DNA from: UBA12087 sp964370815
GTDB lineage: Bacteria; Chloroflexota; Anaerolineae; Anaerolineales; Villigracilaceae
NCBI GenBank assembly: GCA_964370815.1
Contig: CAYJKQ010000001.1
Span: 588,497 to 652,496 of the forward strand
Direction: 5' to 3'
Length of the DNA stretch: 64,000 bases
In this document: positions 41,647-50,870 of the stretch, piece after piece
Layout: each line of letters starts with the position of its first letter
Numbering within the stretch: position 1 is the stretch's first letter
The notes under the pieces: model-generated
Told to the model about the DNA's origin: nothing
The model's input: the letters and a program-made list of their open reading frames with translations, nothing else
Databases searched by the model: none
Position numbers and translations under genes: made by a program

Positions 41647-41820
41647 CTACCACTTGATCCGCTTGACATGTTCATTCATTCGAACAGAAAGCTTAATGCG
41701 ACCTTTCAATCGTCTTCGTTTCAGCACATTACGACCATCAGCTGTGGACATTCGTTTTCGGAATCCGTGTACCCGCATACGGCGTCGGATCTTTGGTTGA
41801 TAAGTACGTTTTGTTGACAT
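41647..41820 (-). CDS. rpmH: 50S ribosomal protein L34
   Basis: L34 is a small basic protein of the large ribosomal subunit. The sequence KRTYQPK...RVHGFRKRMSTADGR and VLKRRRLKGR is diagnostic. The start is ATG 41820, with GAGGAAG about eight bases upstream; a longer frame starting at 41853 is not supported. It is 57 residues, some ten longer than usual because of a C-terminal RMNEHVKRIKW tail. It heads the rpmH-rnpA-yidD-lipoprotein-yidC-jag transcript. Confidence 0.96.
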   Translation of the reverse strand: MSTKRTYQPKIRRRMRVHGFRKRMSTADGRNVLKRRRLKGRIKLSVRMNEHVKRIKW

Positions 41821-41896
41821 GTAAACTTCCTCTATAATTTCAGATTTCAGCACCCATCAGCATCCAGTTTGCCAGGGTTTTCCAGACAGACAAATT

Positions 41897-41925
41897 ATTA
41901 TACCGTAACGTCTTAAATTGGTCAA
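41897..41925 (-). promoter_or_regulatory. strong sigma-70-type promoter of the rpmH operon
   Basis: On the minus strand TTGACC (41920-41925) and TATAAT (41897-41902) are exactly 17 bases apart, close to the full consensus, as expected for a ribosomal protein gene. Transcription starts near 41890, giving a leader of about 70 bases before rpmH. Confidence 0.85.
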
Positions 41926-41985
41926 ACCATTTAATATTTTAACTAACTGGAAACAAGATTCAGACCTTGATTCCCAGCAAAACGA

Positions 41986-42018
41986 TCCGGGGTTTTCAGA
42001 TTTTCTGAAAACCCCGGA
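41986..42018 (-). terminator. 15-bp hairpin after the ABC exporter operon
   Basis: Perfect 15-base arms (TCCGGGGTTTTCAGA and its complement) flank a three-base loop. It starts ten bases after the stop of the downstream exporter gene. The T-tract after the stem is poor (ATCGTTTTG), but the stem is very stable. It insulates the rpmH promoter. Confidence 0.7.
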
Positions 42019-42028
42019 CTATTCAATC

Positions 42029-43918
42029 TTAATCCTCCACGGCACGTTCAAACTGGCTATTGTAGAGGTCAGCATAGAATCCGCTGCGAGCCAAGAGATC
42101 CTCGTGAGTTCCCTGCTCAATGATATCGCCTTCATTCATAACTAGAATTAGATCGGCATTTCGAATAGTGCTCAGACGGTGGGCAATAATAAAACTCGTT
42201 CTACCTGCCATGACATTATCCATTGCTTCCTGGATCAGCACTTCTGTACGGGTATCCACCGAACTGGTGGCTTCATCCAGGATCAGGATGGACGGATCTG
42301 CCAGGATGACACGGGCAATGGTCATAAGCTGCTGCTGTCCCTGGGATATATTGGTGGTTTCCTCATTCAAAACAAGATTGTAACCATCTGATAAGGTCCT
42401 GACAAAATGATCAACCCTGGCGGCTTTTGCTGCAGCGTATACTTCCTCATCGCTGGCTCCTGTGCGCCCATAGCGGATGTTTTCCATGATCGTGTCATTG
42501 TACAACCAGGCATCCTGCAGCACCATGCCGAACATACATCGCAAATCACCACGTTTGAATTCATTGATATTATGATCATCCACCAGGATGGCTCCTCTAT
42601 CAATATCATAAAATCGCATCAGCAATTTGACAATTGTGGTTTTGCCTGCTCCTGTGGGACCAACAATGGCAATTTTCTGTCCGGGTTTGATGGATGCCGA
42701 GAAATCTTTGATGATAACTTTTTCAGGATCGTATCCAAAGCGCACATTTTTAAATTCCACCTTACCACTCAAAGAATCCATGTCCAGAGGCTTTTCCGAT
42801 TCGGGAGATTCTTCTTCTTCAGCCATGAACTCAAAGACACGTTCTGCAGCAGCAGCTGTTTGCTGAAGAACATTGGAGATATTCGCCAATTGTGCGATCG
42901 GTTGGGTAAATGAACGGACATACTGGATGAATGCCTGGATATCACCTATTGTGATGGCATTCTTGATCGCCAGGTAACCACCCATAATGCTTACAGCAAC
43001 ATAACCCAGGTTGCCAATAAACATCATGATAGGCATCATCAAGCCGGATAGAAATTGAGATTTCCAAGCAGAACTATATAAAGTGTTATTGAAGGTGTCA
43101 AACTTCTCTACACTGCGCGTTTCGCCATTAAAGGCTTTCATAACCACATGGCCACCAAACATTTCTTCCACATGCCCATTTAAATGTCCCAGGTAATCTT
43201 GTTGCTGTTTAAAATACTTTTGGGACTGCTTGATAATCAGCATGACGATCATCATAGATAGCGGAATTATCAAAAGGGATACCAGGGTCATCACCCAACT
43301 GATCGAGAACATCATTGCCAGAACACCGAAAACAGTAATGATCGAAGTAATGATCTGGGTCATGCTCTGATTCAAGGTCTGGCTGAGTGTATCTACATCA
43401 TTTGTTATTCGGGATAAAACTTCTCCCTGACTTGTTCGATCAAAGTATCTAAGCGGCATGCGGTTGATCTTGGCAGCTATGTCTTTTCGCAACCGATAGG
43501 TGATATCCATTGAGACGCCCGACATGATCCAGCCCTGGATGTAACTAAACAGGGTGGAGGCTGAATAAAGAAGTAAAGTCAGGATGATAATATTTTCTAT
43601 ATAAGGAAAATCAATTCCGGTACCTGTTCCAGCGATCTGCCCAAGCACACCTTCAAACAGCCTGGTTGTAGCTTTACCCAGGATCTTGGGACCGACAATT
43701 GACGCCACCGTTGATGCAATCGCAAAAACAAATACAATGATGATCATCGCCTTGTAATTGCTTAAATATTTGATCAATTTAAGCATTGTGCCTTTAAAAT
43801 CACGTGGTTTTTCTGCCTTGGCACCCATCATTCCCATTGGACCACCTCGACCCATTGGACCGCGAGCTGCTGGCGCACTTTTGCTTTCCCCGGACAATCC
43901 TCCGCCATGCATGCTCAT
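42029..43918 (-). CDS. ABC exporter half-transporter (catalytic partner)
   Basis: The 629-residue protein has a Gly/Met/Pro-rich N-terminus, six membrane helices (about 55-330) and a nucleotide-binding domain with Walker A GPTGAGKTT, signature ISQGQQQ (degenerate; usual LSGGQ), Walker B LILDEATSSVD with the catalytic Glu, and switch His in IIAHRLST. With the partner at 43915-46155 it forms a heterodimer; its intact Walker B and the partner's intact signature would make the one active ATP site. It overlaps the partner gene by four bases. Probably a multidrug or lipid exporter. Confidence 0.92.
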   Translation of the reverse strand: MSMHGGGLSGESKSAPAARGPMGRGGPMGMMGAKAEKPRDFKGTMLKLIKYLSNYKAMIIIVFVFAIASTVASIVGPKILGKATTRLFEGVLGQIAGTGTGIDFPYIENIIILTLLLYSASTLFSYIQGWIMSGVSMDITYRLRKDIAAKINRMPLRYFDRTSQGEVLSRITNDVDTLSQTLNQSMTQIITSIITVFGVLAMMFSISWVMTLVSLLIIPLSMMIVMLIIKQSQKYFKQQQDYLGHLNGHVEEMFGGHVVMKAFNGETRSVEKFDTFNNTLYSSAWKSQFLSGLMMPIMMFIGNLGYVAVSIMGGYLAIKNAITIGDIQAFIQYVRSFTQPIAQLANISNVLQQTAAAAERVFEFMAEEEESPESEKPLDMDSLSGKVEFKNVRFGYDPEKVIIKDFSASIKPGQKIAIVGPTGAGKTTIVKLLMRFYDIDRGAILVDDHNINEFKRGDLRCMFGMVLQDAWLYNDTIMENIRYGRTGASDEEVYAAAKAARVDHFVRTLSDGYNLVLNEETTNISQGQQQLMTIARVILADPSILILDEATSSVDTRTEVLIQEAMDNVMAGRTSFIIAHRLSTIRNADLILVMNEGDIIEQGTHEDLLARSGFYADLYNSQFERAVED

Positions 43919-46155
43919 GACAACTCCTCCTTGCTCAGTTGCGATAAAGCGATTTCTTGATACGGTTCACAGGTTTCCATTAATTCTTCATGGCAGCCTT
44001 TTCCTACGATACGACCTTCTTCGAGCACGATTATTTGTTCAACATTCTTAATTGTGGAAACCCGTTGAGTTACGATAAGCACATTACTATCACCTGTGTT
44101 CTTCTTTAAAGATTTTCGTAATGCTGATTCCGTCTTGAAATCCAAAGCTGAGAAGCTATCGTCAAATATATAGATCGGTGGTTTCTTGACCAGTGCACGA
44201 GCGATCGAAAGACGTTGTTTCTGTCCGCCGGACACATTTGAACCACCCTGGGAAATCTCGGTTTCCAGTCCTTCAGGTTTTTCAAAGATAAATTCACTGG
44301 CTTGTGCGATATCTGTAGCCTCCTTGAGGGAATCTTCACTGGCATCCTCATCTGCATAGCGCAGGTTGCTTTCAACGCTACCAGAGAAAAGCATGCCTTT
44401 TTGAGGAATATAACCTATCTTATCCCTCAGGTCTGCCTGGCTTACTTCACGGATATCAATATCATCCACATAGATAGCTCCATCTGACACCTCATAAAAG
44501 CGTGGTAACAGGTTGACCACCGTACTTTTACCTGAGCCTGTCGACCCAATGAATGCAGTTGTTTGTCCGGGTTGTGCAATAAAACTGATGTTATGCAGAA
44601 CATCATCCTGTGCATCCGGATAACGGAAACTCACATTTCGGAACTCAACCTTGCCATGAAATGGTTCTGCAAATATTTTAGGATTCACAGGGTCATTGAT
44701 AGCCAATCCAGTTTCAAGGACATCAGCAACCCGTCCGGCTGAGACAGATGCCCGGGGCAGGATGATGAACATCATCGACAACATCAGGAATGCCATAACA
44801 ATCTGCATGGCGTATTGCATGAAAGCCATCATATCACCCACTTGCATGGCATTGTTAGCCACCTGGTGTGCCCCAACCCAAATGATCGCCAGGGATAATC
44901 CATTCATGATCATCATCATTAATGGCATCAGCACAACCATTACCCTGGCAATGAACAAGGTGTTGCTGGTCAGATCCTTATTCGCCTTGTCAAAGCGATC
45001 TTCTTCAAAAATCTGCATATTAAAGGCTCGGATCACCATCATGCCTGACAAGTGCTCACGCGTAACCAGGTTGAGCCTGTCAATAAGTTTTTGTATGATC
45101 TTAAATTTTGGCAAGGCTATAGAGAAAACAACAACGATCAAACCAAGCAAGGTAACAACAGCCACAGCGATTATCCACCACATGTTGGCACTTTTGCCAA
45201 TTGCGCGGATAATGCCCCCTACACCGATGATCGGAGCGTAAAAAACCATGCGCATGATCATTACAACCACCATCTGGATCTGGGTAATATCATTGGTTGT
45301 ACGTGTGATCAGCGAGGCAGTTGAAAATTTATCAAATTCAGTATTTGAGAAACTTTCAACTTTAGTGAATACATCCCGACGCAGGGTGCGTGATCCACCT
45401 GCAGCTACCTTGGCTGACAAGAATCCAACGATGATCGTACAGGTAACTGAGAGCAGGGATAGTAAGAGCATCCATGCACCGGTAGTAAGAATGTAAATGG
45501 TTTGGATCTGGCTGGTATCCATACCCAATTCGCCATACTCTGTCTTTACAAATCCAACAGCCATCTGGTTGATCATACTATCACCCAATGAAGAGAATTT
45601 CTCGTCAATTCCTGAAGTGATTTTCTCTAATTGTGCAGCTGGCAACATTTGCAGCATACTGAACACATCCATGCCGGGGGGTATTTTTGTCACATCAAAA
45701 CCAAGACTCTGACCCATACCGGCTGCCAATGTGGGATCTGCCACCATCTTTTCAAGACTGGATACCACCAATTCTGTTTTTCCCATGACCAGGTTTAATT
45801 GCGCAATCGTGTTTTTGTCAATTTCATTGCGTACATAGATTGGCTGATCTGCAATGGTTGGATATTCAGCCAGGTATTTTTCATAATCAGGAGAATTTAT
45901 ATCCACCAGGAGGTAATTGCCCAGAACCATGTTTTTTTCTTCAGCATTTAAGAAGATCACCAGGCGGTCCATCTCACTTTTACGGATCGCAATCGGAACA
46001 GCATTTTCAACTCCGCCTTGTTGGATTCCATTATTCACAATCTTAGACATGTAATCCGGTAATGCCAGATCTGCATTTGCCTGGATGAATAACAAGGCAA
46101 TTGTGATCAGGATCATAAGGGTATAGGGTTTTAAATATTTGGCTAAACGTACCAT
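43915..46155 (-). CDS. ABC exporter half-transporter with large extracellular insert
   Basis: The 746-residue protein has the same fold but a 150-residue extracytoplasmic insert between helices 1 and 2 (about 50-215), rich in charged residues. The nucleotide-binding domain has Walker A GSTGSGKST and signature VSGGQKQR but a degenerate Walker B FDDSFSALD (Asp for Glu) and a Gln in place of the switch His (VTQRVSTI). These changes are complementary to those in the partner gene, the mark of a heterodimeric exporter like TM287/288 or BmrCD. It follows the marR gene. Confidence 0.92.
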   Translation of the reverse strand: MVRLAKYLKPYTLMILITIALLFIQANADLALPDYMSKIVNNGIQQGGVENAVPIAIRKSEMDRLVIFLNAEEKNMVLGNYLLVDINSPDYEKYLAEYPTIADQPIYVRNEIDKNTIAQLNLVMGKTELVVSSLEKMVADPTLAAGMGQSLGFDVTKIPPGMDVFSMLQMLPAAQLEKITSGIDEKFSSLGDSMINQMAVGFVKTEYGELGMDTSQIQTIYILTTGAWMLLLSLLSVTCTIIVGFLSAKVAAGGSRTLRRDVFTKVESFSNTEFDKFSTASLITRTTNDITQIQMVVVMIMRMVFYAPIIGVGGIIRAIGKSANMWWIIAVAVVTLLGLIVVVFSIALPKFKIIQKLIDRLNLVTREHLSGMMVIRAFNMQIFEEDRFDKANKDLTSNTLFIARVMVVLMPLMMMIMNGLSLAIIWVGAHQVANNAMQVGDMMAFMQYAMQIVMAFLMLSMMFIILPRASVSAGRVADVLETGLAINDPVNPKIFAEPFHGKVEFRNVSFRYPDAQDDVLHNISFIAQPGQTTAFIGSTGSGKSTVVNLLPRFYEVSDGAIYVDDIDIREVSQADLRDKIGYIPQKGMLFSGSVESNLRYADEDASEDSLKEATDIAQASEFIFEKPEGLETEISQGGSNVSGGQKQRLSIARALVKKPPIYIFDDSFSALDFKTESALRKSLKKNTGDSNVLIVTQRVSTIKNVEQIIVLEEGRIVGKGCHEELMETCEPYQEIALSQLSKEELS

Positions 46156-46291
46156 TTTTGCTGGTGCTCCTCAAAATTGTTTGATAAAAAAGTTATATCC
46201 CAATTATTCCAGAAAAGAGGAAAAGGGAATAACCGGTTGGATCCAATCAGCCCCCTGTGGTTTTTCCCAATTCCAGCTGGACATCCTCAAA

Positions 46292-46750
46292 TTATCTATA
46301 ACTCAATTTATCCATGGTTTTTCCGGCAGCTTTTGTAAGCAAGATCAGTGCAGTGGTGATCAATTCCTGTTCCTCAGCATTAAGATCATCTGTAAGTGTC
46401 TCGATCCACTTGCTGCGCAAATCCACGCCTTTTTCAATCAGTATTCGCCCCTCCACAGTCAGTTCCAATAATTTCGCCCGACGGTCCTGTGGATCTTCCG
46501 TTCGGCGGATCATCCCCATTTGTACCAGGCGATCAACTGTCTGGCTGGCGGCTGCGTTTGTGATACCCAATTGCCCGCCAATCTCAGACACACCACATTT
46601 CCCACCATGGAACAGGCGCATCAGGATATTTATATGTGAAAAAGATAAGCCTGTGTCTTCCATGAATCGTTTAAAATCACGCATTGAGCGATGCATGAAA
46701 ACTTTCGCCCAATCCCGGAATACGTTGGAAAATTCTTCAGAAGGCGACAT
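46292..46750 (-). CDS. MarR-family transcriptional regulator
   Basis: The 152-residue protein has the MarR winged helix: ISEIGGQLGITNAAASQTVDRLV (recognition part GITNAAASQTVDRL) and the wing RTEDPQDRRAKLLELT with the diagnostic DPxDRR. It precedes the two exporter genes on the same strand, separated by 136 bases, and likely represses them and itself. The inverted repeat at 46767-46786 overlaps its promoter and is the probable operator. Confidence 0.94.
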   Translation of the reverse strand: MSPSEEFSNVFRDWAKVFMHRSMRDFKRFMEDTGLSFSHINILMRLFHGGKCGVSEIGGQLGITNAAASQTVDRLVQMGMIRRTEDPQDRRAKLLELTVEGRILIEKGVDLRSKWIETLTDDLNAEEQELITTALILLTKAAGKTMDKLSYR

Positions 46751-46788
46751 AGTTAACCATTCTTATTAGTTAAGATAGGTTAACTATA
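46750..46788 (-). promoter_or_regulatory. MarR-type operator and -10 box
   Basis: TAGTTAA (46767-46773) and TTAACTA (46780-46786) form a perfect inverted repeat with a six-base spacer, and a third TAGTTAA lies at 46750-46756 touching the ATG. TATAGT (46783-46788, minus strand) is a plausible -10 box inside the repeat, so binding would block initiation: an autorepression arrangement. Confidence 0.6.
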
Positions 46789-46843
46789 GCTTTAGCGATT
46801 GAGCATGTCAAGGATTTTTGATATTAGAGTTATATTAGAATAC

Positions 46844-47584
46844 TTATTTATCCGCTAAATCTTCAACATAAGCGTATATCCCCCTATACTCAGCCGGGAG
46901 CATGCGCGCCAGTGCTTCCATGATCCTGCATGTTCCATCCTCAAGTGCCTTTTTCCTATCCAACTCAACGGGTAAATAGAACGGTTCACCGACCGACAGG
47001 GTGACATCTGTACGTCGGAAACGCTTCATGTTTCCATAAATACGCCAATTCTCAGTACCAGTGATGGCGACTGGAACGATCGGTACATTCGACTTCCAGG
47101 CTAGAAAAGCTGCACCTTCTGTACCTCCTTCCAATGCTCCGATAGGACTTTCCCGTCCTTCTGGAGCTATGGAAATGATACGTCCTTTACGCAATCCTTC
47201 CAGGGCGGAACTGAGCGCTCGTCTATCTGGAAGGCCGCGATGAACCCATATGACACCATACATTTCGATCATCTTACCCAGGATAGGCAGTTCGATCAAC
47301 TCAATCTTTGCAAACGGATCTGTAAATACTGGCCAGAAGGCAATTCCAAGCACACCATCGGCATCTCCCAGGTGATTGATGACTACCAGGGCTGGCCCTT
47401 TGCGGGGAAAATTTTCCAATCCCTTAACTTTCGCCCTGGTAAAGGAGAACACCACCAGGCGCACGAAGCCACGCATCCACCATCTGTAAAAACGCTGGCT
47501 TGCACTTAGATCGGGCAGGCGCGTCAATTCAGGTCGCCAGACCTCACTGACCGGTTTGGGTGGGACTGATTGCTCTGTCGGCAT
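46844..47584 (-). CDS. PlsC-like 1-acylglycerol-3-phosphate acyltransferase
   Basis: The protein has the acyltransferase motif HLGDAD (H-X4-D) within VVINHLGDADG, the second motif APEGRES, and a hydrophobic N-terminal helix (FVRLVVFSFTRAKVKG). It transfers an acyl chain to lysophosphatidic acid or a related acceptor at the membrane. Its ATG overlaps the end of a second PlsC-like gene by 41 bases, with GAGG before the ATG. The two acyltransferases are paralogs. Confidence 0.9.
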   Translation of the reverse strand: MPTEQSVPPKPVSEVWRPELTRLPDLSASQRFYRWWMRGFVRLVVFSFTRAKVKGLENFPRKGPALVVINHLGDADGVLGIAFWPVFTDPFAKIELIELPILGKMIEMYGVIWVHRGLPDRRALSSALEGLRKGRIISIAPEGRESPIGALEGGTEGAAFLAWKSNVPIVPVAITGTENWRIYGNMKRFRRTDVTLSVGEPFYLPVELDRKKALEDGTCRIMEALARMLPAEYRGIYAYVEDLADK

Positions 47585-48251
47585 AGATGCCTCGGTAATC
47601 TTCGGGTAACAATCCTGCGATGTAAGACATGACCAGGTCAGCGTTGCGCTGGCGGGATTCCTTTCTCTGATTGCCTTTTCCTTCGACAGCAGGCAAATGA
47701 ATTGGCTTACCTATACGCAACTCAAGAACCGGACGCTGACCGCGAATAGCCTTATGCCAGAAATCATCCGTTGTGCCTACGATCCCAACCGGCAAGACTG
47801 GAACTCCTGTTTCTTCAACGATGAAGGCTATACCTGATTTTGCTGCGCACATATTGGTGTCATGGGAACGTCCACCCTCTGGTGCGATCAGCACTGGTCG
47901 GCCTGATTTTAGTGCGTTCGTGACTGTTTCCAATGCTTTTCTGTCTGCTTCACCGCGATGAACAGGGATGCCACCATACAACCAGGCCAGGATGCCCTGC
48001 CCGGGTTTGTGCCAAATTTCTGCGGCACCAAGCGATTCAACCATCTCCGGCCAACAGGAGATGATAAAGGGTGGATCATATAAAGATACATGATTCATCG
48101 CCAGCACATATGGTTTTCCCAGCGGAATATTTTCTTTACCACTGATCTTGATCGGAGACAGGATTAAGAATAAGGTTTTCAGAACTCCACGCACAAATGG
48201 GCGTGCCAGCCAAAGTCTCCAAACTGCGACATGATACGGTTTCATTTGCAT
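47544..48251 (-). CDS. PlsC-like acyltransferase (second paralog)
   Basis: The 235-residue protein has NHVSLYDPPF (H-X4-D), the IPVHRGEADRKAL block and the APEGGRSHD motif of the PlsC family. Its start overlaps the end of cmk by ten bases. The cmk-plsC pair is common in many bacteria. With its paralog downstream it could acylate lysophosphatidic acid and another acceptor. Confidence 0.91.
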   Translation of the reverse strand: MQMKPYHVAVWRLWLARPFVRGVLKTLFLILSPIKISGKENIPLGKPYVLAMNHVSLYDPPFIISCWPEMVESLGAAEIWHKPGQGILAWLYGGIPVHRGEADRKALETVTNALKSGRPVLIAPEGGRSHDTNMCAAKSGIAFIVEETGVPVLPVGIVGTTDDFWHKAIRGQRPVLELRIGKPIHLPAVEGKGNQRKESRQRNADLVMSYIAGLLPEDYRGIYADRAISPTQTGQ

Positions 48252-48916
48252 AAAGCCTCCACAAATTTGAATACTTCATCAATATTCATCTTGTCTGAAT
48301 CCAGTAAGATGGCATCTTTGGCTGCTACGAGAGGTGCTACCGCCCGGGATGAATCGATCTCATCCCGCCCGAGCACTCCCGCCAGAATATCCGCGTAGAC
48401 CACGGAGTCTCCGCGTGCCACCAATTCATCATAGCGTCTGCGGGCACGCACCTCAGCCGAAGCATCCAAATAAATCTTGAGGTCAGCTTCCGGTAACACT
48501 ACTGTCCCAATATCGCGCCCCACCATGACCACCCGGCCGCGTAATCCAATGCGCCTCTGCTGGGCTGCCAATTCATGGCGCACACCTGCATAAGTCGAAA
48601 CGGGAGAAACGATCGCTTCGACTTCCGGACGACGGATTTCCCAGCTGACATCCTGCCCATCCACCTTAACATCACAAGCACGTCCATCGGGTCTGGAGGG
48701 CGGGAGCACATCGATATGGATATCAAGGCACATTTCGGTTACAGCCACTTCATCTTTTACATCCAGGTTCCGTTGTAAAACCATCCAGGCAACAGCGCGG
48801 TACATGACACCAGTGTCAAAAAACAGATAACCCAATGATTTTGCCAGGTTTTTCCCCAACGTGGATTTTCCCGAGGCTGCCGGACCATCGATCGCAATTA
48901 TTTTCGGTTTCGTCAT
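48242..48916 (-). CDS. cmk: cytidylate kinase
   Basis: Cmk phosphorylates CMP and dCMP. Walker A GPAASGKST is at 11-19, followed by the DTGVMYRAVAW motif, GRDIGTVVLPEADLKIYLDA and the LID-region ARRRYDEL. The 224-residue size is standard. It leads the two plsC-like genes. Confidence 0.95.
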   Translation of the reverse strand: MTKPKIIAIDGPAASGKSTLGKNLAKSLGYLFFDTGVMYRAVAWMVLQRNLDVKDEVAVTEMCLDIHIDVLPPSRPDGRACDVKVDGQDVSWEIRRPEVEAIVSPVSTYAGVRHELAAQQRRIGLRGRVVMVGRDIGTVVLPEADLKIYLDASAEVRARRRYDELVARGDSVVYADILAGVLGRDEIDSSRAVAPLVAAKDAILLDSDKMNIDEVFKFVEALCK

Positions 48917-49046
48917 ACTTTCTGCCTATGAATTTTTTTAGTTATACCAAAATTTCTTAAAATCATGTTTGATAAGGATAATGTAGGAAAGGAATTCTAT
49001 TTGCCAAATGATCTTTGATAAAACAAATGATAATAGCCCGGTGATG

Positions 49047-50804
49047 TTACGGAGTGGATCCATCCAACCCTGCCCCGGCATCCTGAAATACATCTGCCCT
49101 GGTCCAGAGAACAATAAAATCAGATAGTTCCGGTATTTTCCGGTAGGCGATCCAACTTAACCAGCCATCCAGGGGTAAACTTTCCCAAATAGGTGTCTTC
49201 CTAATTAAGAAATCCTGACCCCGGTATGCAGATGAGATCTTCATCTCAACCCCTTTTGGAAGGATTACCATCTCAGGGGAGGCACCCAGGGGTAATGCCT
49301 CCACCACTTCCAAATGCCAATCCCGCAATAACCATAATAGAGACGGAGAGTTCAAATCGGTTATTGTTTTAATCTCCACACTTTTAGTTTGCCCTCGCCG
49401 CCAAACGGAAAGTTCTTTGACCGTTTTTACCAGCAGATCTGCCTGAACAAATTGCGGCGCAGGTTGCCAGAGTTCAGCTGAATAAGGATGTCTTAAACCA
49501 CCTGCATTTAATCCGGCACCAACTGTGAACAACAGCAAAACAATGGTTCCTCCCCAAATAAGACCAAACCTAACAATTTTTCCATCCCAGATCGCAGCCA
49601 CCAGGAACATGCTTAATATTAGTATAAGCAGCGCTCCCAGGATCAGCAGTATACGTGATCTAAAAATGGTTGGATCATTAAAACCAGATGAAATACTGAT
49701 AAGATCCAGCCAAACATACACCATGAAAGCAACCATAATAACACTGGTTAACACAATTTCCCATTTTATTACCGGATCAAATTCCAAATGACGGCTAAGT
49801 TCGATCGCTGCCAGGCTCCAGACAGGCACCAGCACCCAAACCAGATCAGTTGTTTGATGTACCGGGTAAGCAAGCACAAGCAGGAAGAAAACACCTGCCA
49901 TTATGCTGAGCTTAATTGTAATTGTTTCCTGGTTAAGTATCCCTCGCACCAAACCGATCCCACCCAATGTCAATGCCAATGGACCATATACCAACAAGGT
50001 GGTCGGGAACATCCACAACGGCAATCTGCCAGGTGACCACCAGCCAGTTATGAAACCTGCAATTGATGCTGCCCAGGCACTTAATCCATTGGGAACCAGG
50101 AATAGCATTGTCCCAACCAGAAGCAAGGTCCCTGCCCCCCAAGTCAGCGTTGTTTTTATATTATTTTCTGAAAGGCTAGAATCCGGATCATGATCATCGA
50201 TAACGTCTTCACTTTCGCTGATGGATTCCACCTTTTTTCTTCTGTTAAGATAATTGATGATGAAACAGCTCAATCCAAGACCGAAGGTTCCAAACCAGGC
50301 AGAAGGACCACACAACAGCACCAAGCCACCCAATCCACCAGCCAATTTATAACTTCTATACTGCCAGGCAGCCAGGCATAAACCCATAAAACCAACAGCC
50401 ATCATCTGGCTTCCAACAGTGCGGGAAACTGCCAGCATCCCAGGATCCAGCGCCAGTGCAAAAGCCAGTAGAATGGCTGCTTTGCGACCCAGCTGCTTAC
50501 GAAATGCAACTGGTACCAGCACCAAACCAACCCCAGCTAATGCTGGCCAGAAACGAGCCATGAAATTGCTGGTTCCAAATATGAAGAAGTTTACCGCTGT
50601 CAACAGTAGATAAGCCGGGTGTTCACCCAACAAGGGTTTGCTGCCACGAGCTATCTCTGATGCCTGGAGAGCCCATTTCGCTTCCAGATCTGTCAATGGA
50701 TGCGCACCAAGATTCATAAAGCGCAGAACCATCGCCAACAGGAATGCCAGCGAAAAAAGGGCTTGTTCACTCGTGATCCGTCGTGGAGATGTCATCATTC
50801 TCAT
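49047..50804 (-). CDS. GT-C-type membrane glycosyltransferase (ArnT/PMT-like)
   Basis: The 585-residue protein has about eleven membrane helices. The first loop after helix 1 has the acidic pair Asp39/Glu41 (HPLTDLEAKW) where GT-C enzymes of the PMT/ArnT group carry their catalytic Asp-Glu. A soluble domain of about 120 residues forms the C-terminus. Such enzymes use polyprenyl-phosphate-linked sugars to modify lipids or proteins outside the cytoplasm. Substrate unknown. It lies in the same direction as the YYY genes. Confidence 0.8.
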   Translation of the reverse strand: MRMMTSPRRITSEQALFSLAFLLAMVLRFMNLGAHPLTDLEAKWALQASEIARGSKPLLGEHPAYLLLTAVNFFIFGTSNFMARFWPALAGVGLVLVPVAFRKQLGRKAAILLAFALALDPGMLAVSRTVGSQMMAVGFMGLCLAAWQYRSYKLAGGLGGLVLLCGPSAWFGTFGLGLSCFIINYLNRRKKVESISESEDVIDDHDPDSSLSENNIKTTLTWGAGTLLLVGTMLFLVPNGLSAWAASIAGFITGWWSPGRLPLWMFPTTLLVYGPLALTLGGIGLVRGILNQETITIKLSIMAGVFFLLVLAYPVHQTTDLVWVLVPVWSLAAIELSRHLEFDPVIKWEIVLTSVIMVAFMVYVWLDLISISSGFNDPTIFRSRILLILGALLILILSMFLVAAIWDGKIVRFGLIWGGTIVLLLFTVGAGLNAGGLRHPYSAELWQPAPQFVQADLLVKTVKELSVWRRGQTKSVEIKTITDLNSPSLLWLLRDWHLEVVEALPLGASPEMVILPKGVEMKISSAYRGQDFLIRKTPIWESLPLDGWLSWIAYRKIPELSDFIVLWTRADVFQDAGAGLDGSTP

Positions 50805-50870
50805 AATTTTACTGTGAAAGGATTGTAATCGGGTTCAAATTTAATGCGTGAAGATAATTCATATCCGTAC

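Noticed and set aside
46300..46320. DnaA box-like TTATCCATG
   Set aside because: A single imperfect match inside a coding region, with no cluster of further boxes and no dnaA nearby.
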